Shown one piece after another: positions 1 through 20,527 of a stretch of 64,000 bases of DNA. The notes beneath the pieces were generated by a model. The model was not told the DNA's origin and searched no databases. It worked only from the letters and a program-made list of their open reading frames with translations. Location of the stretch: NCBI GenBank assembly GCA_033961575.1, contig CM066730.1, positions 154,407,523 to 154,471,522 of the forward strand. Reading direction: 5' to 3'. The DNA comes from Aselliscus stoliczkanus (taxonomy: Eukaryota; Chordata; Mammalia; Chiroptera; Hipposideridae). Position numbers and translations under genes: made by a program. Position 1 is the first letter of the stretch. Each line of letters starts with the position of its first letter.

Positions 1-9240
<9,240 letters not shown>

Positions 9241-11049
9241 TCTGTCTTATCTGTCTTACGCTGAACACAATTTTAGTCTATAAATCTGTTTCCACTGAAA
9301 GTAATTTTAGGATGTAAATAGGATCAAGTGAAGTTCTGTACAGCTTATCCTTTTCTGACAATTATAAGTAGGCCATTTCAGGTTAGCAAGGTGTGCAGAA
9401 CTGTCCTATTCCATTGCATTCTATTGTGGGAGCACTTTTGGCCCCATTTAAGGGACTGGGAGTCTGGTCAGAGTAGACGGTGTGGCTGGGACGGAGCTGG
9501 CACATTTCTGGAGGATTTGTGAGATGCGCCGAACCTGGCCCCTCCTTCCGTGATGTGTTGGTGGGGGGTTGTCAGTCCTTTCCATCTCCTTAGGACACCT
9601 TGTCCTGCATGCAGGTTAGCAGGCCCAGCTGCCCAGATTCTGCAACTACGGGTTCCTCTGGTTGTGGGAAGAAGCTTGGGGGGTAGGTCTGAGTGACAAC
9701 AGCAAACAAGTGCTGAAGTCCTTAGTGTTTTGTGGTTCCTTTCGTCCTCAAACCACCATGTGGCCAAGGTCAACCAGTCTGTTTGCCCTCCTGTGCTCCA
9801 GGAACACGACCTTCCTTGAGCTTGGCAGGCTCCCCTTTTCCTTAAGGTCTGGTTCACCTTAACGGATCTAAAGGCTCTATCTACAGTAGATTCCCCCTTT
9901 CCTGACCACTGTGGTTAATGCAGCTGTGTATTTGTGTTTTCTATTCTGACTGCCCCTCCACCCCTACCTAGCTCCATAGGAGCTGGTCGGTGCAGCATCT
10001 GCACAAGTGGGTGAGGGGGCAGGGCCCAGGTCCTTGCTTCCTGCGGAAGAGCCCAGGAGCACGATGGCTGCTTCCATGAGGGTGCTGTACGGGGGTGACC
10101 CGGTATAGGGGCGAGGTGGTGTCTTCACTGGCAAGGCCTTGATTGAATTGAGGTGATTGGTGGCACCAGGCAGCGTCTGGCGGTCCAGGCCGAGTCTCTT
10201 ATGGGGCTTGACTCCCTTAGCCTGTGAATGGTGCTTGGGACCTAACGGCTTTGCTGGACCCTTTTCCCTTCTGATCCTGGACCCAGAGAGGGGGTGAGAT
10301 GTGTTGCTGTGACCTCGGACTGCATCCCGAACTCGCACTCCCATTCATTCCATAAACTCTGCAGCCCTGGCCCCTTAGATGAAGGCATTCCCAGAAGAGC
10401 TGGGGAATGACGGGCAGTCTCACTGCACGGGTTGGTTGGCACTAACTTGTGACTGTGATTGATAGTGTTGGAGAGGGTCGGGCTGGCTTTGAGGGAATGA
10501 CTCCATCCGGAACGATGAGGGCAAACATCCTGAAGGCACTGAGGCCAGAGCTGGGTTTGAAAGATCAGGATTTAGGCAGGCATCCAAGGTGGGAGCAAGG
10601 CTTCTGCCTGAATGGAGAGCAGCAAGAGCAAAAACCCAGAGGGGTGAAGTAGCCTGGCATTTGGGGGCAAATGAGGGGAAAAAAGGCTGGAGAGGTGGGC
10701 AGGGTTCAGGTTATGAAGCACTTACATGCTATGCTAAGGAATTGGTGGGCATTGGTGAACTGGGGAGTATTAAGCAGGGCAGTGATGTAATCAGATTTGT
10801 ACTTGCTTGGAATCATTCTAGTGGCTGTATAGAGAGAGAACCTGGAGGTGGTGAGCCCATTTAGGAAGCTATTACAGTAACCAGGGGCTAGGAGTGGGTC
10901 TGAAGGTGGATGGGGAGAAGTCTTTCTGTACACACATGACTGCAGGGACCCCCCTTCTGTCCCTCCCAGTGGCTGGCTTGCTAACACATGGCTATAGCAG
11001 TTGCACCGAGTGTGGAGCACATTGGTTCCGAGGGCCTTGGTGTTTGCAG
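9241..11049 (+). other. Region between PABPC4 and the PPIE-like gene
   Basis: No PPIE first exon (encoding MATTKRVLYV), CpG-rich promoter or TATA-type start is visible here. The only coding-like signal is a 126-codon minus-strand frame at 9964-10344, which I cannot assign to a family. Confidence 0.5.
9964..10344 (-). other. Unassigned 126-codon open frame, coding-like composition
   Basis: Open from an ATG at 10344 to a stop at 9964. The translation looks protein-like, with segments KPHKRLGLDRQTLPG, SIKALPVKTPPRPYTG and YSTLMEAAIVLLGSS. There is no repeat signature and no known neighbour relationship. It could be a fragment of a processed pseudogene, an antisense exon, or chance. I do not recognise the family and give no function. 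Confidence 0.25.
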
Positions 11050-11144
11050 GTGGGCTGGCAGAGGAGGTGGATGGCAAGCTTCATGCTGCTTTTTTCCTTT
11101 TAGAGACATCACAGATACTCAGATTCCCCTGGGGTATGAAACAA
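11050..11144 (+). pseudogene. PPIEL: PPIE-like RRM exon with frameshift
   Basis: Begins GGLAEEVD and after the lesion returns to the frame of GDITDTQIP. Against PPIE as I remember it, three bases (a Val codon) are missing after GGCAAG and one base is missing in the T-rich stretch near 11090-11100, shifting the frame. The donor GTGAGT survives, but the last exon base is A where PPIE has G. Confidence 0.82.
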
Positions 11145-11577
11145 GTGAGTCCAGTCTCTCTCATGTCCAGATTCCTAATGCCAGGGGAAGAATTTGAGAC
11201 AAAACATTAAATCGTGTGCATTCTACGCGTGTGTGGTGTCACGAAGCTCAGAAGGATGTCTCTGTGAGTCGGCATCACTGAGACCTTGGTGATGGAAAAG
11301 GAATGTTCTGACGACAACCAAGGCCAGGTTGGTGGCGTGAGCTGAAATTTACAGAGATTGACAGTTTGGTAGATTGGAGGAAAGGCTTTCTTCACAGTGG
11401 AACCATTCTGGGGCTTTGATTTCTGATCATTTAATATATAAACTCTATAGTAAGAATCAGTAAGAAGATAGTCTTAGAACAATCTCAACAGGTCTGAGTG
11501 TTGTTCCACACCACCTGCTGTGTGGCTGTACCAACCCCCACCCCCTGCTGACCAGACCTCCTCTCTTGGCATCTGTG

Positions 11578-11821
11578 CTTTTATTTTTATTTTTTTATTG
11601 GGAAACTGTTTTTCCACGACCCTTCAGCTGCCAGTCAAATAGTTGTTTCAATCTATTGGGTTGTCAGAAAAGTCACGATGTGTTTTTTCTATGTTTTTCA
11701 TTGCAAAAATGTGTCATGACTTTTCCGACAACCCAACTTCAGTGGGCCATGTGGGGATCGAACCAGCAACCTTGGTGTCATGAGTACTGCTCTCTAACCA
11801 AGTGAGCCAACCTGCTGCGCC
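11578..11821 (-). mobile_element. tRNA-headed SINE interrupted by an 81-bp inverted-repeat element
   Basis: Reverse-oriented SINE with A-box complement (CTCTCTAACCAAGTGAGCC) and B-box complement (GGGATCGAACC). Exact 12-bp target duplications TTGGCATCTGTG flank it at 11566-11577 and 11822-11833. A small DNA element sits inside at 11656-11736. Confidence 0.9.
11656..11736 (+). mobile_element. 81-bp MITE with 19-bp inverted repeats (copy 1)
   Basis: Ends are TTGGGTTGTCAGAAAAGTC and the near-perfect complement GACTTTTCCGACAACCCAA. The left flank is TA, typical of Tc1/mariner targets. The same element, inverted, is at 21111-21191. Confidence 0.88.
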
Positions 11822-12474
11822 TTGGCATCTGTGTTCAACAGCAGAGAGCAGTGGGGACACTCAGCCTAAACAGTGGAGTCTTGGCATCTGCTCTCCTGGG
11901 TGAGTTTTTCTTCAACGGGTATCCCAGTTCAGGACACATTTCTATTTGACCCTTGGTGGTTATTTTTTAAGATAGGAGTTTCAGACCCAGCTGTGCCACT
12001 AACTTTGTGTTTGAGACTTAAACTCTCGGAACTTTAAATTCTTCAGTTCTTAAATAAAACAATAAGGCTGGCTTTGGGGGGCCATTGTACCCCTGAGTTC
12101 TATAAATTAGTAACCTTTATGGCTCTTGCTTTCCACCAGTTAAAATAATTTTTTTTTGAGGATGAGCGCTGTGCTCCCTTCTCTAGTAGTCACCTAACTG
12201 AGGAGCAAGGCCGGCGCTCTGTATGTAGTTAATGCTCAATTGGAATGAATAATTGATCAATTTTTTTATTCTGTGCATCTTGTAAACGAAAGTTATCAAA
12301 ATGCTTGGAAAGTAACATAAAGGCTTAAATTCAATAGTGGTAAAATTGGATACTACAAGTTAAAAACGTTAGTCACTATTTAGCTATATTGACTTCAGAC
12401 AAACAAAACGACTAGTGTTTCTGGAAGCCTTGTTAACTAAACCAAGAAAAATCTAAAAAGTAGGTTTTACACTT

Positions 12475-12932
12475 TATTTTTTTTTTTAAAGATTTTATTA
12501 GGGAATTGGGGGAGGGGAACAGCATAGGGGAACTGGGGAAGGGGAACAGACAAGTTGCGGTCCTTTTTTGTTCTTCAGTCTAGTTGTGGAGGATGTTGCT
12601 TCCCTAGCCCATGTTGGCATCATCAGTGGGCTCCTCCTGGGTGAGGCAGATCAGTCGCCGGCCTCTGGACAGTCACTCATGGCGGCTCTTGGCAGCTCAC
12701 ACTGGCTGCCAGCCACTCACCGTAGCCTATGGCAGCCCAGTGCAGCAGGGGCTGCAGCTATGCCGTCCCCAGGGACTCACAGCAGCCCAGCTCCAGGTGG
12801 AGCTGTTGTTCACTATCTTAGCTGTAGAGGGCAGTGTCACTGGCCCTCATATGTGGGATCCGAACTGGGGCCCTGCTGCTCAGAGCTGGCATCCCAAGCC
12901 AGCTCCTAACCAACGTGCCACTCAGTCGGCCT
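12475..12932 (-). mobile_element. Full-length tRNA-derived SINE
   Basis: T-run, AAGATTTTATTAGGGAATTG, CAGCAGGGGCTGCAG, CAGTGTCACTGGCCCTC and a terminal CAGTCGGCC identify the long SINE subfamily repeated through the window. Flanks GGTTTTACACTTT and GGTTTTTCACTTT form a near-perfect target duplication. Confidence 0.88.
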
Positions 12933-13018
12933 GGGTTTTTCACTTTTTAAATGGCATCTGGACATGGTGTATTTCCTCCTATTGCCCACATATTGACTAC
13001 CCGTTTCTCCTGTTGTAG

Positions 13019-13062
13019 AAAAGCATCAAGGATTTGCTGTTGTTGAATTTGTGTTGGCAGAG
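13019..13062 (+). pseudogene. PPIEL: PPIE-like RRM exon, splice donor lost
   Basis: Encodes KHQGFAVVEFVLAE, equivalent to the RNP1 region KHRGFAFVEFELAE. The acceptor TTGTAG is present. The following dinucleotide is CT where GT is needed (CTAAG at 13063). The RNP1 aromatic GFAFV has become GFAVV. Confidence 0.82.
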
Positions 13063-13119
13063 CTAAGAAATTTTCCCTGTTTATTATTTCACTAGTAAGT
13101 GTTGCTGTTATCATTGGTT

Positions 13120-13512
13120 ACCAAAGGTGCCACTCTCCATTTGGGTGGCTTACAACATCAAATTGATTCTCACAGCTCTGGAGGATAGAAGTCTGAAATC
13201 AAGGCTGTGGCAGGACCACATTCCCTCTGAGGGCTCTAGGAAGAATCCGTCCCCTCCTGGTTTCTGGTGGCTCCTGGCAGTCCTTGGCATTCCTTGGCTT
13301 GTAACTGCAACCCTCCTCTCTGCCCGTCTTCACATGGCCTTTATCCCAGCACCTGTCTCCATGTCCTCTCTGATAAGGACACCTCTCCTAATCCAGCATG
13401 ACCTCATCTTAACTAATTACATCTGCAAAGACCCTATTTAGAAATAGGGTCCCATTCTGAGGTTTGGATAGCCATGAAATTTGGGGGGCGCACTATTCAA
13501 CCCTTTGCAGTG
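13120..13512 (+). repeat. Old interspersed repeat, family not assigned
   Basis: Recognisable mammalian repeat with GGGTGGCTTACAACA, CTCACAGCTCTGGAGG, CTAATTACATCTGCAAAGAC and a CACTATTCAACCC end. A second partial copy is near 14925-15215. I cannot name the family with certainty. Confidence 0.6.
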
Positions 13513-13889
13513 GCTTGGTGGTAACCGTTGCCAAGAGACCGGAAATTCTGAAGGAGGGCCCACCGGTCCTGGCTCAGAATTCCCCTCATGTAGTCAGAAT
13601 GTGGCAACAGGCCCTGCAGAGCCCTGAGCCTTCTGACCTGACATTGCTGGTTTCCAGCTTCCTGTGTGTATTCTCTGTCTCCATTACCTGGACACACGTC
13701 CGTACACTACCAGCTCTAACAAACAGTTAGTGCATGTGCTTGTTTAATGTGTATATACAGCCTAGACAGGAAGGAAGGGGAAATGTGTCCTTTTTTCCTG
13801 TGCTTATGCTATGAGTTTTTATTTTAAGTGCTAGCTACAAGAAGAGTTGAACTGTGGACATGAACTTTTTCCTTGTTTTCTTTTGGCAG

Positions 13890-13916
13890 GATGTTGCAGC
13901 AGCTATCGACAACATG
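13890..13916 (+). pseudogene. PPIEL: PPIE-like 27-nt RRM exon, splice donor lost
   Basis: Encodes DVAAAIDNM, equivalent to DAAAAIDNM in PPIE. It follows a TTGGCAG acceptor. The donor reads ATACAG where GT is expected. Confidence 0.78.
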
Positions 13917-14333
13917 ATACAGCCGAGAATCCTTGCCTTTGCCTGAAGCTCTTACTTTGTGCCACTTTACACTACACAGGATCCTTGTGGACATACTGTG
14001 TTTCCAGTTTCAGAGTTACATAGGAAACCAAAGTTGTCATTATGTGGAAGTATTCACTATGAACTGGGGCTACTTACAAGATTCAGACATCCTCCCCATT
14101 TAATACGTGCATAAATACTAACCTTCTGTGTTGGCCAGTCTTTCTCTGACTGTTTTGTGTCTACATCAGAGGTCAGGAAACTACAGCCTATGAGCAAAAT
14201 CCATCCTGCAGCTTGTTTTTATGTGGCCTATGAGCTAACTGGTTTTTATATATTTAAAGGGTTGTGGGGAACAAAAGAAGAAGATACAGCAGAGGCTGTA
14301 TGTGGCCCTCAGTGTTTAAAATACTGTCTAGGG

Positions 14334-14446
14334 GGCCGGCTGAGTGGCGTGGTGGTTAAGCGCTGGCCTGGGAAGCCAGTGGCCCCGGTTCGGTCCCACA
14401 TGAGGGCCAGTGACACTGCCCTCAAAAAAATAAAAATAAAATAAAA
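14334..14446 (+). mobile_element. Short tRNA-type SINE with 17-bp target duplication
   Basis: One tRNA-like unit (GAGTGGCGTGGTGGTTAAG A-box region, GGTTCGGTCCC B-box region) followed by an AAAAT-rich tail. AAAATACTGTCTAGGG flanks both sides at about 14317-14333 and 14447-14463. Confidence 0.92.
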
Positions 14447-14464
14447 TAAAATACTGTCTAGGGA

Positions 14465-14627
14465 TGACCGGTTAGCTCAGTTGGTTAGAGCGGGGAGCTG
14501 ATAACACCAAGGTTCGATCCCCGCATGGGCCACGGTGAGCGGCGCCCTCCCTAAAAGTCAACTATGCCATTGTAGCATGAAAGCAATGTGTAACCAATGA
14601 CCATGGCTGCTCCCCAATAAAAAACAA
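14465..14627 (+). mobile_element. tRNA-Ile-headed SINE
   Basis: GACCGGTTAGCTCAGTTGG and GGTTCGATCCCCGC resemble tRNA-Ile boxes A and B, but about nine bases of the variable and T-stem region are missing. A non-tRNA body ends in CCCCAATAAAAAAC. It is a SINE, not a working tRNA. Confidence 0.8.
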
Positions 14628-14924
14628 AAAAATTTACCATCGAGCCCTTTTCAAAAAGTGTGTTGGCCTTTACTCTAGGGCAGTATACAGCAGATAGAGT
14701 GTAAATTAATTGCAAGGTAAAATGGTGAATCTTGCATAAGAGGCAGGGTTTCATGAAGTATCTGAAAGTGATTATGAAAAACTGCTATTGTTGGCTCTAT
14801 CCAAAAAAGGGAGGTTCTTTTGAGCCATTGAAAATGAAGCTATTGTAAAGTTAAATCCATTAACTGAGGAAGAGAAAACCTACAAGGATTACAACAGGCT
14901 GGGTGCTTCAAAAGAAAAGTATTG

Positions 14925-15215
14925 GGATTCCTATTGCTGCTGTAAGAAAGCACCAATTTAGTGGCTTATGCAATACAAATGTGTTATCTTACAGTTCTAG
15001 ACATCAGAAGTCCAAAATGGGCCTCACTGAGCGGAAATCCAGGGGTTGGCAGGGCTGTGTTCCTTCTGGCGTCTCTGGGGAGGGTCTGCTCTTCGCCTTG
15101 TCCAGCGGTTAGAGCTTGGCCACATTCCTTAGCTCTTGGCCCCATCCATCTTCAAGCCAGCAGTGGCCAGGTGAGCCTTTATCACACTGTCACTCTGAAA
15201 CTAATTCCGCCTCCC
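14925..15215 (+). repeat. Second copy of the old unassigned repeat
   Basis: Shares TTAGTGGCTTATGCAA, TCTTACAGTTCTAGA and AGAAGTCCAAAATGGGCC architecture with the copy at 13120-13512 but lacks its 3' third. Confidence 0.5.
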
Positions 15216-16686
15216 TCTGCACATTTTTTTTTTTTTGGAATGATGTCTCGTTATAATAAACCAGAAGTACAAGATGCTACTGAAACTGGAGAGTTAACAA
15301 TATGGTTGAAGTTAACTAAACCTTCAAGGGAAATAAGAGGGCCAAACAACTCCAGTGTATGGAGAAGCCCAAGATGGGTTTGGGATAAACAGGGCTGGTA
15401 GTGTTCTGCGCTGGTTCCTTCTGACCCCTCCCCAGCAGGTGTCTGCCATCATTCTCCCAGCCCTTGCCCTTGGAAGCATCTGCTTAGCTAAATGCCTTTT
15501 CCGTCTATTGCAGGTGTAAGCCAACCCAATAGAACCCCTTTGGATATGATGCAAAGCCAAGAGCAAAGTTTATAAACGTTGTTCCAGGGTAGGAAGTGTG
15601 CACGTACCCAACCCAGCACACATGTGTCAGTGTACATGGCAGCAACTTGACTCAAATCACAGCTGCTACCATGTGTAACCTATGTGACCCTCTTGCTAAT
15701 TTGTTATCAAGGTGGCAGAATGCATTTTTGAACTCCAGATCTTTTAAACACTTCTAAAAGAGGCCATTAAAGTGATGTAGAAACAGAACTGTATCAGAAA
15801 GCTGGGCACTAGGGAGGAACATTGGTGGGCTCCTCCTGGGACTTTTTCGGGGGATACAGAGCATAGGACAGGTAAGGGGAGGCAGAGGCTGTCAATCAGA
15901 TTTCTTCTCTGTTAGCTTAAGGTTATTTACAGTTATAACTTGAACTGGTCTCTCACAGGAGGGCAGGCAGGCTTCAGTCACTGGTTTCAGGATTAGTCTG
16001 TGCCATGTAGGCATCCAGCTTGGCATCCCCGTGTCCTGTTTGGGACATGTGCACATCCAATTGGTTGTGCAGCTGCTTCTTGGCCAGTACAGGGTGAGGG
16101 AGGACACCTCTCCCTTGTCCACAGCCTTGGCCTCTGCCTCCAAAGCCCCCTCTTCCCCGACCCTACAATCCATTCCACCATGACCCATGGCTCCATGCTC
16201 TCAGCCCCTCCCAGGATCTCCGTGCCTTCAAACACCTGCCCCTAAGTAGGGTTCTCAGGGCACGCCCCCCACGTAGCCCTCTGGGCAAACCTCTGGATTA
16301 TGGGCAGGCCTCGTCCTCCAATCGCTCCCCTGGCCGGAGCTCCTGTATGTCAGTCTGAGCATGTCTGGATGTTATCCTTCCCCAGGTGCTGCTTTAAACT
16401 TGGCTTAAGTTTTCATGCTCCCAGGTTGGAGGTCCTGTTCTCCATCTGCTGGGCCAGCCTTGTATTCCTGGCACTGGCTAGCTGCTGTTGCCACATTGTG
16501 CGGTGGATCAGGTTTTTTATGGTGAGCTTTGTGCTTAGCTTGCCTTGGGGGGGGGGCGGTGCAGACTCCCAACTTAGCATTAATCATGAACAAGTCTCGG
16601 ACTTCTCTTTAGAAGTAAATGGAAGGCTGTCAGGTCTTTTAACCAAACAAGGTTTAAGCAGCTAGGTTGTATTGCAGTCTTTTCAG
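15216..16686 (+). other. PPIE-like intron with no recognised gene
   Basis: About 1.5 kb. No frame with family similarity and no SINE. A G-run occurs at about 16548-16557. Confidence 0.4.
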
Positions 16687-16768
16687 AATGAATCTGAATT
16701 CTTTGGACGGACAGTTCATGTCGTTTTGGCCAAACCAATGATGATTAAGGAAGGCTCTTCCAGACCAG
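16687..16768 (+). CDS. PPIEL: PPIE-like exon, end of RRM (first exon of the intact frame)
   Basis: Encodes [20 protein letters not shown] and then KEGSSRP. It differs from PPIE at several RRM positions (for example HVV for RVN and MMI for MRI), consistent with weak constraint on RNA binding. Acceptor TTTCAG and donor GTGGGT are good. Confidence 0.85.
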
Positions 16769-17228
16769 GTGGGTGGGGGCAGCCACGGGTTCCCCTTCAG
16801 CCTCTGTTGCGGTTTTTTAGCGCTGCCTTACTTCCTGCTGCAGTGGTGGTATATATATGAGTAGAGGGGTTTATGGGGGAGAGAGAACGTGGCATCTCCA
16901 GGGAAGTAAGGAGTTTGAGATTGTTGGCAAAGCTAGAGGCATTGTCCCCGTAAGTCTTGTTTTGGGACATAGACACAGGCTGTGCTTTTCAGGCCTTGAC
17001 AAGGCCTGGGAACTTCCCTTTTGGCTCAGCCTCGTCCCTCCTTGTTCCTATGTGCCTCTGCTTAGACCTGGACCTGAAACTTGACATTTTCTGGTGACAA
17101 CTTTCCTTGCCCTGGGAGTTCCTAAGAGGTAACTTTGGCCTGTGAGAGCTATTGCTGACCATAACAGCTCATGAGCAGCTGGCTGAGAGCTCAAACCAAT
17201 GAACATTCCTTTGGTTCTTTCCCTTCAG

Positions 17229-17329
17229 TTTGGTCAGATGATGACTGGCCAAAGAAGTTTTCTGGGAAGACTCTGGAAAAGAATAAAGAGGAAGACAGAT
17301 CGGAGCCTCCCAAAGCAGAAACGCAGGAG
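17229..17329 (+). CDS. PPIEL: PPIE-like exon, inter-domain linker
   Basis: Encodes [20 protein letters not shown] and then [14 protein letters not shown], the acidic linker between RRM and cyclophilin domain. Good TTCAG acceptor and GTGAGA donor. Confidence 0.88.
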
Positions 17330-17649
17330 GTGAGATCAAAGGCTGTGCTTCCAGGGCAGAGGCTGTCACTTGCTCCCAGGAAGCTTGTGAGGTGGTTGGT
17401 GTTGGGTGAACTGAATGGAGAAGCTGTGGTCTCTCCTTCTTATAGGGCTCTAGGTGAGCTTGGGAATTTGTGATTGCTGTGGAACAAGGGGGACGTTGGA
17501 GATGAGAAAGGACAGTGGGCGGCCGTCATCACTGGTATCCGGCATCCTCCTCATCTTCGCCGCTCCCTCAGAGCCTTCCGCTTAGCCCTGATTCCGGGGG
17601 GGGGGGGGGCCCTCCCCGCTCAGCTGTACCCAGGTGCAGGCTCTCCTAC

Positions 17650-17975
17650 TTTTTTTTTTTTTGGCGGGGGGCGGGGAGGGGAAATTGGGGAAGGGGAATA
17701 GACAAGTTGTTGTCCTTCAGCTCAGCTCCAAGTCCAGTTGCTATCTGGCCACCTAATGGCAGTTCGCAGCCGCTCAGCTCAAGGTGTCATGTTCAATATT
17801 AGTTGCGGGTCCCATCCCATGTGGGAGTCGAACCAGCAACCTTGTTAGGAGCACGTGCTCTCACCAGCTGAGCCATCCTCTCACCTGTTGGCAGCTCGCC
17901 CATGTGGGAATCGAACTGGTGACCCTGTTGCTCAGAGCTCGCTCTCTTAACCTACTGAGCCACTCGGCCGGCCCC
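17650..17975 (-). mobile_element. Multi-unit tRNA SINE
   Basis: T-run then GGAAATTGGGGAAGGGGAAT, two B-box complements (GAGTCGAACC, GAATCGAACT), ending CACTCGGCCGGCC. Same type as the outer element at 4015-4753 and the forward copy at 41137. Confidence 0.85.
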
Positions 17976-19395
17976 GCTCCTGCTTGTTGGTACACCATCC
18001 TCACTGTTGCTTCTCCTCTTCTCTCCACCCTTTGAACAGTGGTGTTTCTCTGAATTTTTTGCTCAGCCCTCAGCTCCTCTCTCCATACTGTTCTTGTGCC
18101 ATTTTAGACACTTTTGTTCCCTGTCTGCAGTTGTCACAGCCACCTCATGTTCTGGTGATTTCCTGTTCTCCAGTTCTAACCCTGACCTCTCTCCTGCCCG
18201 AGTTTCACATATTTTTGCCAGATTGTCTCATGGGCCTCATAAATAAGCAAAGCACATCCCAAGTGAATTTCCTCCCCTTTCACTCTGGTGTTTCCCTGTG
18301 CCCGATCTCAGTTAATTTTGCTTTCTTCCACATCGTCAACCAAACTAGAAAGCTCAGCGTCATCTTAGACGCTCCCATTATAATTCATATCTAATGCATT
18401 GCCATAGCCTGCGAATTTTATCTTTTAAGGCTTCTGAATCTCTCCTCGCCTGTTTGTTCCTGCTACATTTTCTGGGCTTAGCCTCTCTCATCTCTCCTGT
18501 GAATAATGACAGTAGCTCCCTGTCGCAGGCCTTGTCTTCCTGTCCTGAGCAGCCAGGGGGAGCTTTCTAAATCCCACCATATCGTTCTCAAGCATTCTAG
18601 GGTCCCCTCATCTATGGGATTGAGTCCAGGCTCCATCAGAAGGCCGGAAGGGCTCCCCATGTTCTGACCCTGCTCATCTCTCCACATTGTATCCCCATTT
18701 TATATTCTAGGAAACAAGAGTTTGTAGTTACCTATAAATCTCTGTGTTTTTGCATAAGCAGGTGCTTCGCCTAAAGTGCCCTTTCCAGCTTTTACCTGGC
18801 TGACTCCTATCACCGTTCATAGCTGAGCTCAGTTACTCTCTCCAGGGAACTTCTTTGGAATCCTCCAGTTGAGTGACAGTGTCCCTTCTGGGTTTCTGTG
18901 GCCTCTGACCTTCTGGAGCACCCTCTATCGTGGCGTTTACTGCATTGTTTGACATTACTTATTTAATAAATGTTTAAACATTGCTTACTCTATGCTGGGC
19001 ACTGTTCTCAGTGCTTTACAAATATTTAATCCTGTTGACAATCCCTTGAGAAAAGTGCTATTATTATTCCCAATTCTAGGTGACAAAACTGGGGCATAGT
19101 GAGGGCAAATAACTTGTTGAACATTACACGCCTATAAGTGGTGGGGCTGAGATGGGAAGCAAGGCTGTATCGCTCTAGGATTTGTAAGCCTTGCACAGTT
19201 GTGGCCACCCCACCACTGGATAGCCGAGTCCTCAAGGGCAGGAACCATATCTTTTTACTTTGTTACCCCAGTGCTTGGCTTCTGAGATTAATACGTATGT
19301 GTTGACCTAACCACATACCAAGAAGTCAGAGAGTTTTCTGTATCAGACACATGGGAGTGTTTGTATTGAATTTTTGTTTGTTTGTTTGTTTTGTG

Positions 19396-19497
19396 TTTTT
19401 TTTTTGAGGGCAGTGTCACTGGCCCTAATATGTGGGACCGAACCGGGGCCGCTGGCTTCCCAAGCCAGCGCTTAACCACCGCGCCACTCTGCCGGCC
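19396..19497 (-). mobile_element. Short tRNA-type SINE
   Basis: T-run then AGGGCAGTGTCACTGGCCCT, CCGAACCGGGGCC and CGCTTAACCACCGCGCCAC. A long SINE is inserted immediately downstream. Confidence 0.85.
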
Positions 19498-19517
19498 CTC
19501 TTGGATGTTTTATTTAT

Positions 19518-19962
19518 TTATTTATTTTTTAAAGATTTTATTGGGGAATTGGCGGAGGGGAACAGCGTTGGGGAATTGGGGAAGGGGAACAGACAAGTTG
19601 CTGTCTTTTTGTTCTTCAGTTTAGTTGCGGAGGATGTTGCTTCACTGTTGGTATCGTCGTTGTGCTCTTCCCGGATGAGGCAGATCGGTCGCTGGCCTCT
19701 GGATGTCGCTCACAGCGGCTTTTGGCAGCTCACGCTTGGCTGCCAGCTGCTCACGCTGGCTGCGGGCCACTCACTGTAGCCTATGGCAGCCCACTGCAGC
19801 AGGGGCTACAGCCCACACCATCACCGGGGCTCGCACAGCCCAGCTCCAGGTGGAGCTGTTGTTAGCTGTAGAGGGCAGTGTCACTGGCCCTCATGTGGGA
19901 TCCGAACCGGGGCCGCTGGCATCCCAAAACCAGCGCTTAACCAATGCGCCACTCTGCCGGCC
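19518..19962 (-). mobile_element. Full-length tRNA-derived SINE
   Basis: Same long subfamily as at 12475. A 20-bp duplication with one mismatch (CTCTTGGATGTTTTATTTAT at 19498-19517 and its partner at 19963-19982) flanks it. Confidence 0.93.
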
Positions 19963-20527
19963 CTCTTGAATGTTTTATTTATCTACTCAGCCTTGTCAAC
20001 AGAGAGCACACAGCAGGGCCCCCTCACCCGCCCCCATTGTCTTCTGAGCACTTAGGCCCCAGCCGGAGGGCTGCCCTCCTAGCTTCCACTGCAGCCAGCC
20101 CATGGATATGCAGGGTTAGGCATAGAGGAAGAAGGTGGTGGGTCTGTTTAACTGGAGGAACGTGGGTGGGCTTGAGCTGGGGTTTGAAGATGCTGGGAGT
20201 GTGGACTGGTGGCCAGGACAGTGCTCTCCTGTGACTGCAGGGAGGGTGAAGCAAGCCAACGTGTGTGAGGGTGGGTGTGCTGACGTGTCATGCCTGTGGG
20301 TGCGGCTCCAGTCAGGAGGCACCGAGGTCGCCTGCCACTGCATGTCCAGCTGGGCGCTATGGCCTCGGCCTCTCCCTCCTGCAGCCCTGTCAGGGCCCAG
20401 GGCCTTCCCTGTCAGCACCTTGCTCCAGCCAGCTCCCTGCAGCCGGGTCCTGGGCGTGTATTCAGAAGAATACTCGCGCTCCTGCTCGGGGAGAGCACTC
20501 TAACCTAATGATTTCCTCTGTGCCCAG

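Noticed and set aside
14465..14535. Possible tRNA-Ile gene
   Set aside because: A and B boxes are good, but about nine bases of the variable/T-stem region are missing and a SINE body with an A-rich tail follows. It cannot form a normal cloverleaf.
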